DNA of 64,000 nt from Pararhodospirillum oryzae (GTDB lineage Bacteria > Pseudomonadota > Alphaproteobacteria > Rhodospirillales > Rhodospirillaceae), in the NCBI RefSeq assembly GCF_007992075.1, contig NZ_BJZO01000001.1:34684-98683 (forward strand). The letters are read 5' to 3'. Of this stretch, positions 61,473-64,000 are shown piece by piece. How positions within the stretch are numbered: the stretch's first letter is position 1; each line of letters begins with the position of its first letter. A program made the translations under genes and the position numbers. The notes beneath the pieces were generated by a model. That model worked only from the letters and a program-made list of their open reading frames with translations. It did not search any database and was not told the DNA's origin.

Positions 61473-61488
61473 TTAACGCGGACGTTAA
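61473..61488. promoter_or_regulatory. Inverted repeat TTAACG/CGTTAA upstream of the SCP2-like gene
   Basis: TTAACG (61473-61478) and CGTTAA (61483-61488) flank a 4-base centre about 45 bases before the SCP2-like start. It shares the ACGTTxA core with the site before fadL, so one regulator may serve both. Confidence 0.5.
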
Positions 61489-61678
61489 TTGGTATCCGCA
61501 TGCGTAAAACGTACCCGATTTCCCGGCCCCGGCCAACCCCTCATGGTACGCGGGCCACGCTTGTTCGCCCGATGGTGGGGCTGGCACCCCCCGCCCTGCC
61601 CCGTGGCACGGTGGGCCGTCCCTTGGGCGTGCAAAAGTCTCGACAAGGGAAAAAGAGCGGAAAATACTCCAAAAAGTG

Positions 61679-61724
61679 CGGGGCTCTGCCCCGCTCCCCG
61701 CCGGGGCCACGGGCCCCGGACCCC
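61679..61724 (+). repeat. GC-rich double-hairpin element, copy 2
   Basis: CGGGG/CCCCG stem (61679-61693), then CCGGGGCC/GGGCCCCGG stem (61701-61719), then ACCCC. It is the second copy of the element at 57157. T-A pairs of copy 1 are replaced by C-G pairs in both arms, so pairing is kept. It lies 31 bases before the phosphoesterase-STAND gene. Unlike copy 1 it has no T-run. Confidence 0.7.
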
Positions 61725-61754
61725 TTGCCTTTCAGCGGGACGAAAGCGGTTGCG

Positions 61755-64000
61755 ATGACCCTGACCTGGCTGCATGTGTCGGATTTTCACTTCAAGGGCG
61801 GCGATTCGTATGATCGCGATGTCGTTTTAAACGCCCTGGTCGACTCGGTTGCCTGGCATATCAAGGAAAAGGGACTTCAGCCCGACCTGATCTTCGCCAC
61901 CGGCGACATCGCCAGCACCGGCACCCGCCCCGAGTATGAGGCGGTGAATGGGTTTCTGGATGCCCTGCTGAAGGCGGCCGGGATCGGCAAGGAGCGGCTG
62001 TTCGTCGTGCCCGGCAACCACGATGTCAACCGCTCCCTCGGCCTCGGACTGGCGCGGACCCTGGCCTCGGAAACCGACTCCGTCGGCTATTTCAAGCCCG
62101 GTCATCCCAAGCCGCACCTGACCAGCAAGCAAGGGGCGTTCCTTGAGTGGTACAACCGTTATTTCCAGGGCGTGCGCGCGCACCCGACCGACTCCACCTG
62201 TGGCCCGGTTGAAAGCCTGCGCGTGGGCGATCACGGAATTGTCGTGCTGCCTCTCAACAGCGCCTTGTTCTGCAAGGGGGACGACGACCACGGCAAACTG
62301 TGGATCGGCCGGCGCTGCCTGGACGATGCCACGCAAACCCTGATCCAGAAAACCGAGGCCCTGAAGGCGCAAGGGGTCGCGCGGGTGCTGCGGATTGCCC
62401 TGCTTCATCACCCGCTGGAGTGGCTGCACGACGAGGAAGCCAACGCCATTGAGGCCGCGTTGCTCGACAGCATCGATGTGCTTCTGCACGGCCACCTGCA
62501 CAAGAACAAGGCCTTCCAGGGTGGGGATGGCACCAGCACCTTCCTGCGCCTGGGGGCCGGGGCTTCCTATCAAACCCGACAGTGGCCCAATACCGCCCTG
62601 TACGGCCGCCTGGAAGGCAACGGCGTGGAGGTTTTTCCCCTCCGCTACACCGACGACTCGCGCCCGACATGGCGCCACGACCCCGGCCTGTTCCCCCACT
62701 CCGCCAGCGGCACCAGGATTTTTACCCTCTGGGAGGAGGAACGCCCCACCCCGCCGGATCCCCCTTCGTCCCCGCCGCCGAATCCGGCCCCGTCCACGGA
62801 ACGGCGCGGCAGTACCATCCCGTCGCGCGGGACCCTGCCCTTCGTGGGGCGTGAGGCCCTTCTGAAAACCCTGAGTGAACGCTTGAACGCTCCGCACACC
62901 CAAACCGTGGTTATCCTGCACGGCCCGCCGGGGGTGGGCAAAAGCGAACTGGCCCGGGAATACGGGCGTCGGCATGGAGACCGCTACCCCGGGGGCACCT
63001 TTTTCCTGGATGCAGCCACGCCCGACGCTCTCGCCCTTGATCTTGTCCGTCAGGCCCGCGACGGGGCCAGCCTGAGCGCCCCCGCCGACCTGCCGATCAA
63101 AGACCAAGCCCATTTCATTCTGCCCCGGTTGACCGACCGGCCGGTGTTGTTGATTTACGACAATGCACCAGACGAAGACAGCGTGCGCCCCTGGCTGCCC
63201 GGGTCCCGGAATCCGGCACACATCTTGATCACCTCGACATTCGAGCGTTGGAATTTTCTGGGTGAGGCAATCGACGTTCCCCCCCTGACCGAGGCCGATG
63301 CCGTCTCCCTGGTGCGGGAAATCGCGGGCGAGGAAGTCGCCAACCAGTTTGGCACCCCCCTTGCCAGACAGGCCGAAGGGCTACCGGTTCAGATCGTGCC
63401 CGTGGCGGCCAGCCTGAAGGCCGACCAGCAGCGCGGCCGCCTGGGCCGGGCCGAGCGGGACGGAATATGCGATCCCGCACGCCTCAGTTTTCAAGGCGTG
63501 TATGACAAGCTGGATCCCGACGCGCGCCTGCTGCTACACGTCGCCTCCCAGTTTTTCGACCCCCAACACCTGCCGGAAAACGACCTTCGCCAAGGCTTGG
63601 TCACCGCGTGCCAGTGGTCCGACGCAACATTCAGGGACGCCCTGGGTGCCACCTTTGACCGGCACCTGATACAGCCCGGTGAGCGTGCCTTGCGCATGCA
63701 CCAGTTGTTCGCCGCCTTCCTACGCGATTCCGTCGCCGCTGCTCCCTTCCAGGAACCTCTTTCCGCCCTCGCCCCCGCCTTCGCCCGCCAACTGCTCGCG
63801 ATCGGCAAAGGCATTGCCAACAACCCCAACCAGCCCGACCGAGTGGCCCTCCTGATGGCCTACCGTCCAACCTGCGATCGCTGGGCCACGCCCGAGCACG
63901 ACCTTTCGGCACGGAAGGGGAAAATCATCGGCAACGCCCTGATTGAAAGTGGCCGCTTCGTCGAAGCCCAACCCTGGTTCGAACGTGCGGTCAAGGAAGG
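61755..64000 (+). CDS. Calcineurin-like phosphoesterase fused to a STAND (NB-ARC-like) NTPase, 3' end cut by window
   Basis: The frame is open from ATG 61755 through the window edge (748 codons, no stop). Residues 1-300 are a metallophosphoesterase with all core motifs: D10-x-H12, GD at 50-51, GNHD at 87-90, HH at 218-219 and GHLH at 246-249. A Pro-rich linker spans about 330-360. The NTPase follows: LPFVGRE at 361-367, Walker A GPPGVGKS at 390-397, Walker B VLLIYDN with D469, HILITS at 489-494 and EGLPVQI at 541-547. A winged-helix-like part ends in RMHQLFAAFLRD (647-658). The last residues (GNALIESGRFVEAQPWFERA) look like the first TPR. This is the effector-switch-sensor plan of STAND immune proteins; antiphage defence is an inference. 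The upstream ribosome site is weak. Confidence 0.88.
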   Translation, partial: MTLTWLHVSDFHFKGGDSYDRDVVLNALVDSVAWHIKEKGLQPDLIFATGDIASTGTRPEYEAVNGFLDALLKAAGIGKERLFVVPGNHDVNRSLGLGLARTLASETDSVGYFKPGHPKPHLTSKQGAFLEWYNRYFQGVRAHPTDSTCGPVESLRVGDHGIVVLPLNSALFCKGDDDHGKLWIGRRCLDDATQTLIQKTEALKAQGVARVLRIALLHHPLEWLHDEEANAIEAALLDSIDVLLHGHLHKNKAFQGGDGTSTFLRLGAGASYQTRQWPNTALYGRLEGNGVEVFPLRYTDDSRPTWRHDPGLFPHSASGTRIFTLWEEERPTPPDPPSSPPPNPAPSTERRGSTIPSRGTLPFVGREALLKTLSERLNAPHTQTVVILHGPPGVGKSELAREYGRRHGDRYPGGTFFLDAATPDALALDLVRQARDGASLSAPADLPIKDQAHFILPRLTDRPVLLIYDNAPDEDSVRPWLPGSRNPAHILITSTFERWNFLGEAIDVPPLTEADAVSLVREIAGEEVANQFGTPLARQAEGLPVQIVPVAASLKADQQRGRLGRAERDGICDPARLSFQGVYDKLDPDARLLLHVASQFFDPQHLPENDLRQGLVTACQWSDATFRDALGATFDRHLIQPGERALRMHQLFAAFLRDSVAAAPFQEPLSALAPAFARQLLAIGKGIANNPNQPDRVALLMAYRPTCDRWATPEHDLSARKGKIIGNALIESGRFVEAQPWFERAVKE

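Larger units (their letters stand above)
61430..61754. other. Divergent interval between the SCP2-like gene and the phosphoesterase-STAND gene
   Basis: No coding region is seen. It holds the inverted repeat at 61473-61488 near the SCP2-like start and the GC-rich double-hairpin element at 61679-61724, 31 bases before the STAND gene. No clear sigma-70 promoter for the STAND gene was found. Confidence 0.45.

Noticed and set aside
1..64000. CRISPR arrays, insertion sequences, prophage genes, tRNA and rRNA genes
   Set aside because: Read for regularly spaced repeats, transposase or integrase motifs and tRNA arms; nothing convincing was found by eye. tRNAscan and an IS search would be decisive.

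Overview
The window is GC-rich, densely coded proteobacterial DNA. The gene set points to an alphaproteobacterium of the Rhodospirillaceae type: a dusB-ntrB-ntrC-ntrY-ntrX-trkA-(D-amino-acid transaminase)-(HAD phosphatase)-hfq-hflX order, fused ispDF, a GcrA-type cell-cycle regulator, bactofilin, and several chemosensory and polyamine genes. The genus (Pararhodospirillum or Rhodospirillum) is my inference from gene order and was not tested. No rRNA, tRNA, CRISPR array, insertion sequence or phage gene was recognised.

Layout. (1) 0.2-10.8 kb, + strand: a complete chemosensory operon with MCP, a triple-CheW coupling protein, CheB, a stand-alone CheB-type receiver, CheA, CheW, CheR and a receiver-PAS protein. 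(2) 10.9-13.0 kb: ispDF (- strand), then a YpjD/CcsA-like membrane protein. (3) 13.1-25.8 kb, + strand: dusB, the NtrBC and NtrYX nitrogen two-component systems, trkA, a D-amino-acid transaminase, a HAD phosphatase, hfq and hflX. (4) 25.8-32.3 kb: a looser, partly AT-rich section with a small ribbon-helix-helix-like protein, a PAS sensor kinase behind a repeat-rich leader, a small secreted protein, and a globin-MCP-PilZ receptor. (5) 32.5-37.4 kb: polyamine genes (fold III amino acid decarboxylase, speD, speE), mazG and a lipoprotein. (6) 37.4-44.4 kb: an inositol-monophosphatase-family enzyme with an internal tandem repeat, a four-gene BMP-type ABC importer (probably nucleoside or purine) and a ZIP metal transporter. 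(7) 44.6-51.5 kb: ferredoxin, tenA, mnmA, ogt, nth, bactofilin, gcrA, bacteriohemerythrin and a thioesterase-like protein. (8) 51.6-61.4 kb, - strand: a fatty acid uptake and beta-oxidation set (acyl-CoA dehydrogenase, 3-hydroxyacyl-CoA dehydrogenase/enoyl-CoA hydratase, thiolase, MerR regulator, FadD, FadL, SCP2-like protein) with palindromic candidate operators. (9) 61.75 kb to the end, + strand: a large gene cut by the window edge, encoding a calcineurin-like phosphoesterase fused to a STAND (NB-ARC-like) NTPase, probably followed by TPRs.

The strongest candidate for something undescribed is the phosphoesterase-STAND protein at 61755-64000: it looks like an effector-plus-switch immune protein, sits alone after a GC-rich structured repeat, and is incomplete here. 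Secondary points are a minus-strand terminator at about 50.28 kb with no gene to serve (possible small RNA), the repeat-rich leader at 26.7-27.5 kb, two dispersed hairpin-pair elements with compensatory base changes, and the globin-MCP-PilZ receptor with an unusual C-terminal domain.
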